From contig JAQSCR010000337.1 of NCBI GenBank assembly GCA_029945495.1, positions 1-30,908 of the forward strand: a stretch of DNA of 30,908 nucleotides. Direction: 5' to 3'. Below are positions 22,085 to 30,361 of the stretch, piece by piece. This DNA is from Pseudolabrys sp. (lineage in GTDB: Bacteria; Pseudomonadota; Alphaproteobacteria; Rhizobiales; Xanthobacteraceae). Position 1 is the stretch's first letter. The number at the start of each line of letters is the position of its first letter. Below the pieces are notes generated by a model. The model was not told the origin of the DNA, did not search any database, and saw only the letters and a list, made by a program, of their open reading frames with translations. The position numbers and the translations under genes are program-made.

Positions 22085-24757
22085 TTACAAAACCTTCACG
22101 GCGCGCAGCAAGGCCGCGTCTGCCGGCATCGGACCTATCGCAAATTCCAGATCCTTGGCGATGTTGAGCATCCGCGCCCGATCGGCGGGAAAATTCAGAA
22201 CAGCCTGACGGATGCCTTGCGCGCCAATCGCGGCAAGCAGCGCCTGCAGCAGTTGGCTGGCCAGTCCCTTTTGCCGCAGATCGGCGCGGATGATGACGGC
22301 GCATTCCGAAGCGTCGAGATCGGCGTCGGCGAGCGAACGGGCGAGCCCCGCCACGCGCCCGTCTTCCCAGGCGACCAAGGTCATTTCCCGGTCGTAGTCG
22401 ATTTGGCTTAAGCGTGCCGCCGTCTCGTGGCTGCGATCGCGCAGCGGCGCGAAGAAACCGTGCCACAGGTCCTGCGTGTCGACTTCCTCGGCAAAGCGCC
22501 GCAACGCCGGTTCGTCTTCCGGCTTGATCGGGCGCACATCGTAGGCCTGACCTTCCGCGGTCTGAATCTTTGATTCGAGCCGTTGCGGATAAGGCCGGAT
22601 CGCCAGCCGCGATTGTGCCGTGGCCGTGGTCGCGCGCACCCGGATGCGGCCATCGACGCCGAAAATGCCCTGCGCGTCGCACAACAGCGGATTGATGTCG
22701 ATCTCGGTCACCTCGGCGTGGTCGGCGACAATCTGACTCAGCTGCACCAGCACTTTGACGACGCCGTCGATGTCGGCCGGCGGCCGGTCGCGGAAACCTT
22801 TGAGCAGTCCGGCGATGCGGGTCCGCTCGATCTGCGCCCGCGCCAATGAACTATTGAGCGGCGGCAGCTCAAGCGATTTGTCGCCGATAATTTCGACGGC
22901 GGTGCCGCCCTGGCCGAACAGGATGACGGGGCCGAAGGTCGCGTCGGTCGACACGCCGGCGATCAACTCATAGGCGCTCGGCCGGTGAACCATCTCCTGA
23001 ACGATGAAGCCCTCGAGCTTCGCCTGCGGCAGCGCGCGCGCTATTTTGTCATTCATTTGCCGCGCCGCGGCTTCGACCGCGGCCGGTTCGACGTTCAACG
23101 CCACGCCGCCGGCGTCGGATTTGTGAACGACGTCACGCGATCTGATCTTCAGCGCCACTGGCACGCCGATTGCGGCCGCGGCTACGGCAGCCGTCTGGGC
23201 ATCCGGCACGGCCTGGGTGCGCGCGAACGGAATCCCGTAGCAGGTGAGAAACGTCGCAACCTCGGCCGGATCGAGCCATTCGCGCCCGTCGTCGAGCGCT
23301 TGCCGGATAATGTCGCGCGCCCGCTCCAGATCGTTGTCCGGGCTGGACGCGCCAGCGGACGGCGTTTCCAGCAGCAGATCCTGGTTCTGCCGATAATGCA
23401 CAAGGTACATGAAGGCCCGAACGGCGCGTTCGGGCGTCTCGTAGTCCGGAATCTGCGCCGCGACCAATTCCGCGCGGCCCTCGGCAACCGTGGCCGCGCC
23501 CATCCACGACACGAACACATTCTTCCTCTCGGCCGCGCCCGGGGCCGACAAAGCGCCGATCAGCCCCTTGGCGGCATCGGCAGATGAGCCTATCGCGGTC
23601 GGGCAATAGGCGACCAGCAGCGCGTCGTTGCCCGGATCATTCATCAGGATCGAAACCGAATGGGCATAGCGGTCGGCGTCGGCATCGCCGATCAAGTCGA
23701 TCGGGTTGGCGTGGCTCCAGGTCGCCGGCAGAACGGCGTTGAGTTTGCCGATGACCTCCGGGCTGAGCGTCGCCAGTCTGCCGCCCTCCTCGATCAGCCG
23801 ATCTGTCGCCAGCACGCCGGCGCCGCCGCCATTGGTGACGATGGCCAGCCGGTTGCCACGCTGCGGCGCCATGCGCGCCAACGTCGCTGCCGCGTCGAAC
23901 AACTCCTCGACCTCATTGACGCGCAACATGCCGGCGCGGCGGAACGCGGCGTCATAGACCACGTCCGCGCCCGCGAGCGCACCGGTGTGCGAACTTGCAG
24001 CCTTCGCGCCCTCGGCGGCCCGGCCGCTCTTGACGATGATGATCGGCTTGATGCGCGCGGTGCGGCGTGCCGCCGACATGAACTTGCGCGCCTGCGTCAC
24101 GCCTTCGGCATAGATCAGGATCGCCTGCGTCGCGTCATCGAGCGCGAAATAGTCCAGCAGATCGCCAAAATCGACATCGCTCATATCGCCCATCGAGACG
24201 ATAGCCGAAAAGCCGATGCCGCGTGGTAATGCCCAATCGAGTACCGTGGTTGCCATCGCGCCGGACTGCGTCAGGAACGCGATATTGCCGGACAGCAGAT
24301 TGGCCGGCGCGAAGGTCGCATTCAACCCGATGCCCGGCACCGCGATGCCCAGGCAATTGGGGCCGACGATGCGCATCAGATGCGGCCGCGCGGCCGCGAG
24401 CATTTGCGCGGCGCGCACCTTGCCGGCGGCAGCCTCGCCCTCAGCGAAGCCGGCCGTGAGAATGACGGCGGCGCGCGTCCCGCGCCGCCCCAGTTCATCG
24501 ACCAGCGCCGGGATCGTGTCCGGCGGCGTCGCGATGACGGCGAGATCCGGCGTCAGCGGCAGGCTGGCCACATCCTTGTAAGTCATGATGCCGTGGAGTG
24601 CCGCCGCCTTGGGATTGACCGGCATGATCGGCCCGCCGAAACCGCCGGCCATGAGATTGTTCATCATCGCCGCGCCGACCGAATTCGGCCGCGCCGATGC
24701 GCCAATGACGGCAATCGATTGCGGCCGGAACATCTTGTCGAGATTGCGGATCGACAT
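22085..24757 (-). CDS. acyl-CoA synthetase (NDP-forming)/GNAT acetyltransferase fusion, Pat-like
   Basis: An 890-residue multidomain protein. Residues 1-140 are a CoA-binding Rossmann domain (FRPQSIAVIGASARPNSVGAAMMNNL). Residues 150-460 are the succinyl-CoA-ligase-like domains, with SSHTGALAG and His257 at the phosphohistidine position. Residues 485-705 are an ATP-grasp domain (GIPVALKIRSRDVVHKSDAGGV-type region, then IDINPLL). Residues 735-890 are a GNAT domain with acetyl-CoA loop RADLRQKGLASQLL at 824-837. This is the architecture of Pat/YfiQ, which acetylates and inactivates acetyl-CoA synthetase and other enzymes. Retention of His257 suggests the synthetase half may still be active. The gene stands alone, divergent from phaC. 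Confidence 0.92.
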   Translation of the reverse strand: MSIRNLDKMFRPQSIAVIGASARPNSVGAAMMNNLMAGGFGGPIMPVNPKAAALHGIMTYKDVASLPLTPDLAVIATPPDTIPALVDELGRRGTRAAVILTAGFAEGEAAAGKVRAAQMLAAARPHLMRIVGPNCLGIAVPGIGLNATFAPANLLSGNIAFLTQSGAMATTVLDWALPRGIGFSAIVSMGDMSDVDFGDLLDYFALDDATQAILIYAEGVTQARKFMSAARRTARIKPIIIVKSGRAAEGAKAASSHTGALAGADVVYDAAFRRAGMLRVNEVEELFDAAATLARMAPQRGNRLAIVTNGGGAGVLATDRLIEEGGRLATLSPEVIGKLNAVLPATWSHANPIDLIGDADADRYAHSVSILMNDPGNDALLVAYCPTAIGSSADAAKGLIGALSAPGAAERKNVFVSWMGAATVAEGRAELVAAQIPDYETPERAVRAFMYLVHYRQNQDLLLETPSAGASSPDNDLERARDIIRQALDDGREWLDPAEVATFLTCYGIPFARTQAVPDAQTAAVAAAAIGVPVALKIRSRDVVHKSDAGGVALNVEPAAVEAAARQMNDKIARALPQAKLEGFIVQEMVHRPSAYELIAGVSTDATFGPVILFGQGGTAVEIIGDKSLELPPLNSSLARAQIERTRIAGLLKGFRDRPPADIDGVVKVLVQLSQIVADHAEVTEIDINPLLCDAQGIFGVDGRIRVRATTATAQSRLAIRPYPQRLESKIQTAEGQAYDVRPIKPEDEPALRRFAEEVDTQDLWHGFFAPLRDRSHETAARLSQIDYDREMTLVAWEDGRVAGLARSLADADLDASECAVIIRADLRQKGLASQLLQALLAAIGAQGIRQAVLNFPADRARMLNIAKDLEFAIGPMPADAALLRAVKVL

Positions 24758-24835
24758 CGCGGTTTCACCGATTGTGCAGCGCGTTAATAAGGCAATTTTA
24801 TTGCAAGATTTGCATACAGTACCAAAAGGTTAGCT

Positions 24836-24849
24836 TTGATCCAGGTCAT
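24836..24849. promoter_or_regulatory. possible FNR/FixK-type box upstream of phaC
   Basis: TTGAT-CCAG-GTCAT matches the TTGAT-N4-ATCAA consensus at eight of ten positions. If it acts at the usual -41.5 position, transcription would start near 24884, and a TATATG -10 candidate sits at 24871-24876, where it should be. That places the start inside the longest possible phaC frame and favours the phaC start at 24904/24913. Confidence 0.4.
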
Positions 24850-24912
24850 ATTGCGTTACGATATTCTGACTATATGTATGGCATCAGAAAGGTAAGGATT
24901 GGATTGCCCCTC

Positions 24913-26721
24913 ATGGCTGCTTCGTCGACAAGCCCGGGTGCGGTACGCGAGAGCCCGGTGGCTGACGCGCCGGCGCCCCTTGCTGGACCCGCACCTTCCA
25001 TTCCATCCGCGGACGCCGACAGCATCGACCGCTCGTTGCACGCTGCGACAGCGCGTTTCACGATGGGCTTGTCGCCTGCAGCGCTCGCCGAGGCCTATTC
25101 CGACTGGGCATTCCACCTGGCCTTTTCGCCGGGCAAACGGCTTCAACTCGCGACCAAGGCTGCCCGCAAATCGGCTCGTTTCGCCAATTACGTATGGCAA
25201 TGCGCCGTCGATGGCGGCGAAGCCTGTATTAATCCACTGCCGCAGGACCGGCGCTTCGCCGCGCCGGAGTGGCAAGAGCTTCCGTTCAAGTTGATGTCGC
25301 AGGCGTTCCTGCTGAACCAGCAATGGTGGCACAACGCGACGACCGAGATTTCGGGGGTGACCAAACAACATGAAAATGTGATCACGTTTGCCGCACGCCA
25401 GCTGCTCGATATATTTTCCCCGTCCAATTTTCCGCTGACCAATCCCGAAGTGCTCAAGAAAACCGCCGACACCGGCGGGATGAATCTCGTGAACGGCCTG
25501 CGCAATTTCGCGGAGGACTACGCGCACACCGTCAAGGGCGAAAAGCCGGCCGGCACGGAAAACTTCGTCGTCGGCCGCGACGTGGCGACGACGCCGGGCA
25601 AGGTGATTTACAGAAACCGGCTGATCGAACTCATCCGATACGCGCCGACGACCGATCAGGTCAGGCCCGAACCCGTGCTGATCGTCCCGGCATGGATCAT
25701 GAAATATTACATCCTGGATCTGTCGCCGCAGAACTCGCTGGTGAGATATCTCACCGCACAGGGTTTTACCGTCTTCATGATTTCCTGGAAGAACCCGACG
25801 GCGGAAGACCGTGAGCTTAGCCTAGACGATTACCGATCGCTCGGTGTCATGTCGGCGCTCGATGCGGTCAGCGCCGTGGTGCCAAAGCAGAAAGTCCATG
25901 CCGTCGGCTATTGCCTGGGCGGCACCCTGCTTTCGATAGCCGCGGCGGCAATGGCCCGCGACAATGATGAGCGGCTGAAATCGATCACGCTTCTGGCGGC
26001 TCAAGTCGACTTCATGGAAGCCGGCGAATTGATGCTGTTCATCAACGAAAGCCAGCTCGCCTTCCTCGACGACTTGATGTGGCAGCAAGGCTATCTCGAT
26101 TCGACGCAGATGGCGGGCGCCTTCCAGTTGCTGCGCTCGAACGACCTTGTCTGGTCCCGCATGATCCATGACTATCTGATGGGCGAACGCGCGCCGATGA
26201 TCGATCTCATGGCCTGGAATGCGGATGCGACGCGCCTGCCCTATCGCATGCATTCGCAATACCTGCGGCAGCTGTTTTTGAACAACGATCTCGCCGAAGG
26301 CCGGTTTACCGTCACCGGCAAGCCGATCGCGCTCACCGATATTCGCGCGCCGATTTTTGCGGTCGGCACCGTGCACGATCACGTTGCGCCGTGGCGCTCA
26401 ACCTACAAGATCAACCTTCTGACCGACACCGACGTCACCTATCTGCTGACGAGCGGCGGGCACAATGTCGGCATTGTCTCCGAGCCGGGCCACAAGGGGC
26501 ACAATTTCCAGGTGGCAAGCAAGAAGGCAGACGACCGTTATGTCGATCCGGACGCGTTCGCGGCGACGGCAACGCACAAGGATGGCTCATGGTGGCCGGA
26601 ATGGGTTGCGTGGCTGAACGAGCGCTCCGGCGCTCCGGTGGCTCCGCCATCGATGGACCGCCCCGTACCGGGCTACACGCCGATCTGCGATGCTCCCGGG
26701 ACTTACGTATTTCAGCAGTGA
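24913..26721 (+). CDS. phaC: class I poly(3-hydroxyalkanoate) synthase PhaC
   Basis: A 602-residue polyhydroxyalkanoate synthase, which polymerises (R)-3-hydroxyacyl-CoA into storage granules. The catalytic triad is Cys334 in the lipase-box-like GYCLGG, Asp489 in GTVHDHVAPW, and His517 in GGHNVG. The N-terminal PhaC domain is present with SPSNFPLTNPEVL at about residues 169-181. Length fits class I enzymes. Start choice: ATG 24913 gives the normal length. TTG 24904 has a better placed AAGGA (24894-24898) and is a real alternative. ATG 24874 has no ribosome binding site and would lie upstream of the inferred transcription start. No phasin, depolymerase or phaAB lies nearby. Confidence 0.95.
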   Translation: MAASSTSPGAVRESPVADAPAPLAGPAPSIPSADADSIDRSLHAATARFTMGLSPAALAEAYSDWAFHLAFSPGKRLQLATKAARKSARFANYVWQCAVDGGEACINPLPQDRRFAAPEWQELPFKLMSQAFLLNQQWWHNATTEISGVTKQHENVITFAARQLLDIFSPSNFPLTNPEVLKKTADTGGMNLVNGLRNFAEDYAHTVKGEKPAGTENFVVGRDVATTPGKVIYRNRLIELIRYAPTTDQVRPEPVLIVPAWIMKYYILDLSPQNSLVRYLTAQGFTVFMISWKNPTAEDRELSLDDYRSLGVMSALDAVSAVVPKQKVHAVGYCLGGTLLSIAAAAMARDNDERLKSITLLAAQVDFMEAGELMLFINESQLAFLDDLMWQQGYLDSTQMAGAFQLLRSNDLVWSRMIHDYLMGERAPMIDLMAWNADATRLPYRMHSQYLRQLFLNNDLAEGRFTVTGKPIALTDIRAPIFAVGTVHDHVAPWRSTYKINLLTDTDVTYLLTSGGHNVGIVSEPGHKGHNFQVASKKADDRYVDPDAFAATATHKDGSWWPEWVAWLNERSGAPVAPPSMDRPVPGYTPICDAPGTYVFQQ

Positions 26722-26739
26722 GCCGGGCGAACGCCCGGC
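26722..26739 (+). terminator. hairpin directly after phaC
   Basis: GCCGGGC (26722-26728) pairs with GCCCGGC (26733-26739) around a GAAC tetraloop, starting at the base after the stop codon. No T-run follows, so it may only attenuate read-through into the ATPase gene 71 bases further on. Confidence 0.5.
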
Positions 26740-26809
26740 ACGACTGACATTGTTCAGGTAGTATTCGTCGACGGCGGGGCGGCCGGCACATATCGACTAA
26801 GGCGCTCGT

Positions 26810-29125
26810 TTGAAACAAACACCAGTCGGGCTCACCAGCGATGAGGCCCGCCGCAGACTGAGCCAATTCGGCCCCAACGCGACGCCGGATGCGACCATCC
26901 ATCTGTCGCGGTTGGTGCTCAGTAAGTTCTTGGCGCCGGTGTCGGTCCTGCTTGAGATCGCCATTGTTCTGCAATTGGCGCTCGGCGAATACATCGAGGC
27001 TTCGATCATCGCCTTGCTCTTGATCTTCAATGCCGCGATCGGGTTTTTCCATGAAAGCCGGGCGCAGTCGACCATTGCCGCCTTGAAATCGCGACTGGCG
27101 CTGAACGCCTCGGTGTTGCGCGATGGCACATGGACAACCTTGCCGGCTGCCGAACTGGTGCCCGGCGATATCGTCAAGCTCAGCCTCGGCACCGTGGTCG
27201 CCGCCGACGTCCGCATTCACGACGGCTCGATCCTGCTCGATCAATCGATGCTCACCGGTGAATCGCTGCCCGTCGAGGGCGGCACCGGCACAGAAACTTA
27301 CGCTGGCGCATTGGTCGGCCGCGGCGAAGCTATGGCCGAGGTGATCGCGACGGGCGCGCGTACGAAATTCGGACGCACCGCCGAACTCGTGCGCACGGCC
27401 TATGTCGTCAGCACGCAGCAGAAGGCCGTATTCCGCGTCGTGCGCAATCTTGCGGGCTTTAACGGCGCCGTGACGCTGTTACTCATGATCTATGCCTATG
27501 AAATCGGCATGCCGCTATCGGCGGCGATCCCGCTTTTACTGATTGCGGTCCTCGCATCCGTGCCTGTGGCATTGCCGGCGACATTCACGCTGGCGACGGC
27601 CATTGGGGCACAAGCGCTCACGCGCGTGGGTGTGCTTCCGACCCACCTGTCCGCCGTCGACGAAGCGGCCAGTCTCGACCTGTTATGCATCGACAAGACC
27701 GGGACCTTGACGCGCAACGAACTGGCTGTCGCCGCTGTCCGCCCCATGCCGGGCTTTGATGAATCCCACGTCCTTGCGCTGGCGGCGCTTGCCAGCGCCG
27801 ACGGAGGCCAGGACCCGGTTGACGCCGCGGTGCGCGCTGCCGCGGCCATGCATCGCCCGACCGACCTCCCGAAGCTCACCAAATTCGCGCCATTTGATCC
27901 GGCCACCAAGATGTCGGAGGCGCAGGCACTCGATAGCGGCGGTTCCACGCTGCGGATTGTCAAAGGCGCTTTTGCCGTCGTTCACGGGCTGTCCGTATCC
28001 TCGCCGGAAGCATCAGCAGCGGCGCACGAACTGGAAGCGCTCGGCCATCGGGTGCTGGGGCTCGCAATCGGCACCGGCGGAACAATGCGGATCGCTGGGA
28101 TCGTCGCGCTCAGCGATCCGCCGCGCAGCGACTCGAAGCCGTTGATCGACGAACTGCGCGGGCTCGGCGTTCGCACCGTCATGGTCACCGGCGATTCAGC
28201 AACGACCGCGGCCTTCGTCGCCAATGCGGTGGGCCTCACCGGCGCGATCGGCCCGGCGGGCAATATCCCCGCCAAGGTGAGCGCCGACGATTTCGCTGTT
28301 TTTGCCGGCGTCTTGCCGGAAGATAAATTCCGCCTGGTCAAGGCATTTCAAGCCGCCGGCCACACGGTCGGCATGTGCGGCGACGGGGCCAACGACGCCC
28401 CCGCGTTGCGTCAGGCGCAGATCGGAATCGCCGTCTCCACGGCCACCGACGTAGCCAAGTCCGCCGCCGGAATCGTGCTCACCCAGCCCGGGCTTGCGGG
28501 AATTGTTGCCTCGGTACGCGAAGGCCGGATCACTTTCCAGCGCATTCTCACCTATGCGTTACGCTCGATCGTTCATAAGTCGAGTCAGGTGTTGTTTCTC
28601 GCCTTCGGCTTGCTCTTGACCAAGCATGCTATTCTGACGCCGCTGCTGATGGTCATCTCGATGATTACCGGGGATTTTCTCGCCATGTCGTCGACGACCG
28701 ATAATGTCCGGCCATCGTCCATGCCGAATTCCTGGCGCATCGACAGTCTGACGATTGTCGGCATCGCGATTGGATCGTGCGACCTTGCCTTCTGCGCCGT
28801 CGGCCTGACCATCGGCGCCTTGGTGCTGAAGCTCGACATCGATACGCTGCGGACGATGACGCTCGTTATTTTGGCGCTGAACGGCCAGGCCGTATTTTAT
28901 GTCGTGCGCGAGCGCAAGCGTCTGTGGGCCTCCCGCCCGAGCCTGATCGTGATGGTATCAACAGTACTGGACTTTCTGATCATCGGGACGCTGGCCAGCC
29001 AGGGGATTCTGATGGCCCCCCTATCGGTTTCGATTATCGCCGGGATCTTTGCGGCGGCAGTTCTTTTGGCGCTGGCGATGGACCAGGTAAAGGTCTGGCT
29101 TTTTGCCTTCTTCAAGATGACCTGA
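26810..29125 (+). CDS. P-type ATPase, proton-pumping P3A type
   Basis: A 771-residue P-type ATPase. The actuator-domain TGES is at 149-152, the phosphorylation site DKTGT with Asp295, the nucleotide-domain KGA at 385-387, and the hinge GDGANDAP from 524. The M6 region reads GDFLAMSSTTDNVRPS. Asp622 there aligns in spacing with the essential proton-binding Asp684 of plant AHA2 (D, nine residues, D-x-V-[RK]-P-S), strong support for a proton pump rather than a cation ATPase of another class. No heavy-metal or regulatory C-terminal domain is present. The start is TTG 26810, backed by TAAGG seven bases upstream. It should export protons and help with acid tolerance or membrane potential. It may be co-transcribed with phaC. 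Confidence 0.92.
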   Translation: MKQTPVGLTSDEARRRLSQFGPNATPDATIHLSRLVLSKFLAPVSVLLEIAIVLQLALGEYIEASIIALLLIFNAAIGFFHESRAQSTIAALKSRLALNASVLRDGTWTTLPAAELVPGDIVKLSLGTVVAADVRIHDGSILLDQSMLTGESLPVEGGTGTETYAGALVGRGEAMAEVIATGARTKFGRTAELVRTAYVVSTQQKAVFRVVRNLAGFNGAVTLLLMIYAYEIGMPLSAAIPLLLIAVLASVPVALPATFTLATAIGAQALTRVGVLPTHLSAVDEAASLDLLCIDKTGTLTRNELAVAAVRPMPGFDESHVLALAALASADGGQDPVDAAVRAAAAMHRPTDLPKLTKFAPFDPATKMSEAQALDSGGSTLRIVKGAFAVVHGLSVSSPEASAAAHELEALGHRVLGLAIGTGGTMRIAGIVALSDPPRSDSKPLIDELRGLGVRTVMVTGDSATTAAFVANAVGLTGAIGPAGNIPAKVSADDFAVFAGVLPEDKFRLVKAFQAAGHTVGMCGDGANDAPALRQAQIGIAVSTATDVAKSAAGIVLTQPGLAGIVASVREGRITFQRILTYALRSIVHKSSQVLFLAFGLLLTKHAILTPLLMVISMITGDFLAMSSTTDNVRPSSMPNSWRIDSLTIVGIAIGSCDLAFCAVGLTIGALVLKLDIDTLRTMTLVILALNGQAVFYVVRERKRLWASRPSLIVMVSTVLDFLIIGTLASQGILMAPLSVSIIAGIFAAAVLLALAMDQVKVWLFAFFKMT

Positions 29126-29266
29126 CCGGCCCCGCGTTCCGACGCAGCGGGCCGCCAGGCTCTTATTCCTACCCTTGGCCAAACTCCCGCCTCGCAAGAA
29201 GCCGGCTGGTTTCTCGCGGATTTACGCGATATCAACTGTTCGCTTAGGGAACAAGGAACCTGATCG

Positions 29267-30358
29267 ATGAGTGCCGAGCCGTCTCTCTCCCTCGCCCGCA
29301 AACTGCATTCCGCCCCGGCGTCTGCCGACGCATTGGCCGCAATGCTCGAAAACCCGGGATTTGGGCGGGTTTTTACCGATCACATGGTAACGATCCGATG
29401 GAGCGAGGGGCGCGGCTGGCACGACGCGCAATTGCGGCCCCGCGAACCCTTGACCCTCGATCCGGCCGCCGCTGTGCTGCATTACGCCCAGGAGATTTTC
29501 GAGGGTCTGAAGGCTTATCGCGCCGGGAACGGCGTGGTGCTGTTCCGGCCGGAGCAGAATGCACGGCGTTTCCAGGCGTCCGCGGCGCGGCTGGCTATGC
29601 CCATTCTCCCGGAGTCCGTGTTCATCCACTCGATCGAGGAACTGGTGAAGGTCGATGCCCATTGGATCCCGCCGGGCGACGGCAGCCTTTATCTGCGGCC
29701 CTTCATGTTCGCAAACGAAGCCTTTCTGGGCGTCCGGCCCGCGGCAGAGTATCTCTTTGTTGTGATCGCCAGCGCGGTCGGCGCCTACTTCAAAGGTGGC
29801 AACAAAGCGGTGAGCGTCTGGCTATCCAAGGATTACACACGAGCAGCGGCCGGCGGCACCGGCGCGACCAAGTGCGGCGGCAATTATGCCGCGAGCCTGA
29901 TTGCGCAGGCCGAAGCCATAGAGCATGGCTGCGATCAAGTCGTGTTCCTCGACGCGGCCGAGCACCGTTGGGTCGAGGAGCTCGGCGGCATGAACGTCTT
30001 CTTCGTCTTTGAGGATGGCTCGCTGCTCACGCCGCCTCTCGGCGGCACCATCCTGCCCGGCATCACCCGCGACTCGGTTATTACGCTGGCGCGCCGTCAG
30101 GGTCTTGCCGTAACGGAGAAGCGATACAGTTTCGAAGAGTGGCAGCGCGACGCGAAAAGCGGGAAATTGCGCGAGGCCTTCGCCTGCGGTACGGCCGCTG
30201 TTGTGTCGGCGATTGGCGAGGTCAAAACGACAGACGGCAATTTCACGATTGGCGGCGGGACGCCCGGTCCCATTACCGAGAAACTCAAGGACCAGCTCGT
30301 CAAAATTCAGCGCGGCGAGATGGCGGATGAAAACAAATGGGTCCGCCGAGTGCTGTGA
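29267..30358 (+). CDS. ilvE: branched-chain amino acid aminotransferase
   Basis: A 363-residue class IV PLP-dependent aminotransferase of the longer BCAT type. Lys202 in GATKCGGNYAAS is the Schiff-base lysine. EELGGMN (Glu237/Glu238) and the later TILPGITRDS and CGTAAVVSAIGEV segments form the rest of the cofactor site. RPEQNARRFQASAARLAMP is typical of the family. It interconverts leucine, isoleucine and valine with their 2-keto acids, using glutamate/2-oxoglutarate. ATG 29267 has AAGGA nine bases upstream. A 141-base gap separates it from the ATPase gene, and its stop is three bases from that of the convergent isomerase-like gene. Confidence 0.94.
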   Translation: MSAEPSLSLARKLHSAPASADALAAMLENPGFGRVFTDHMVTIRWSEGRGWHDAQLRPREPLTLDPAAAVLHYAQEIFEGLKAYRAGNGVVLFRPEQNARRFQASAARLAMPILPESVFIHSIEELVKVDAHWIPPGDGSLYLRPFMFANEAFLGVRPAAEYLFVVIASAVGAYFKGGNKAVSVWLSKDYTRAAAGGTGATKCGGNYAASLIAQAEAIEHGCDQVVFLDAAEHRWVEELGGMNVFFVFEDGSLLTPPLGGTILPGITRDSVITLARRQGLAVTEKRYSFEEWQRDAKSGKLREAFACGTAAVVSAIGEVKTTDGNFTIGGGTPGPITEKLKDQLVKIQRGEMADENKWVRRVL

Positions 30359-30361
30359 TGG

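Noticed and set aside
29128..29153. GGCCC/GGGCC hairpin after the P-type ATPase gene as a terminator
   Set aside because: Only a 5-bp continuous stem with bulges inside and no T-run; too weak to list as a feature.
29220..29234. A half-match to an FNR/FixK box before ilvE (minus strand TTGAT-ATCG-CGTAA)
   Set aside because: Only one half-site fits; expected by chance in a gap of this size.
29251..29285. GGAACCT just before ilvE as a third ECF-type promoter
   Set aside because: No TCYAA follows after 16 bases, and the box overlaps the ribosome binding site.
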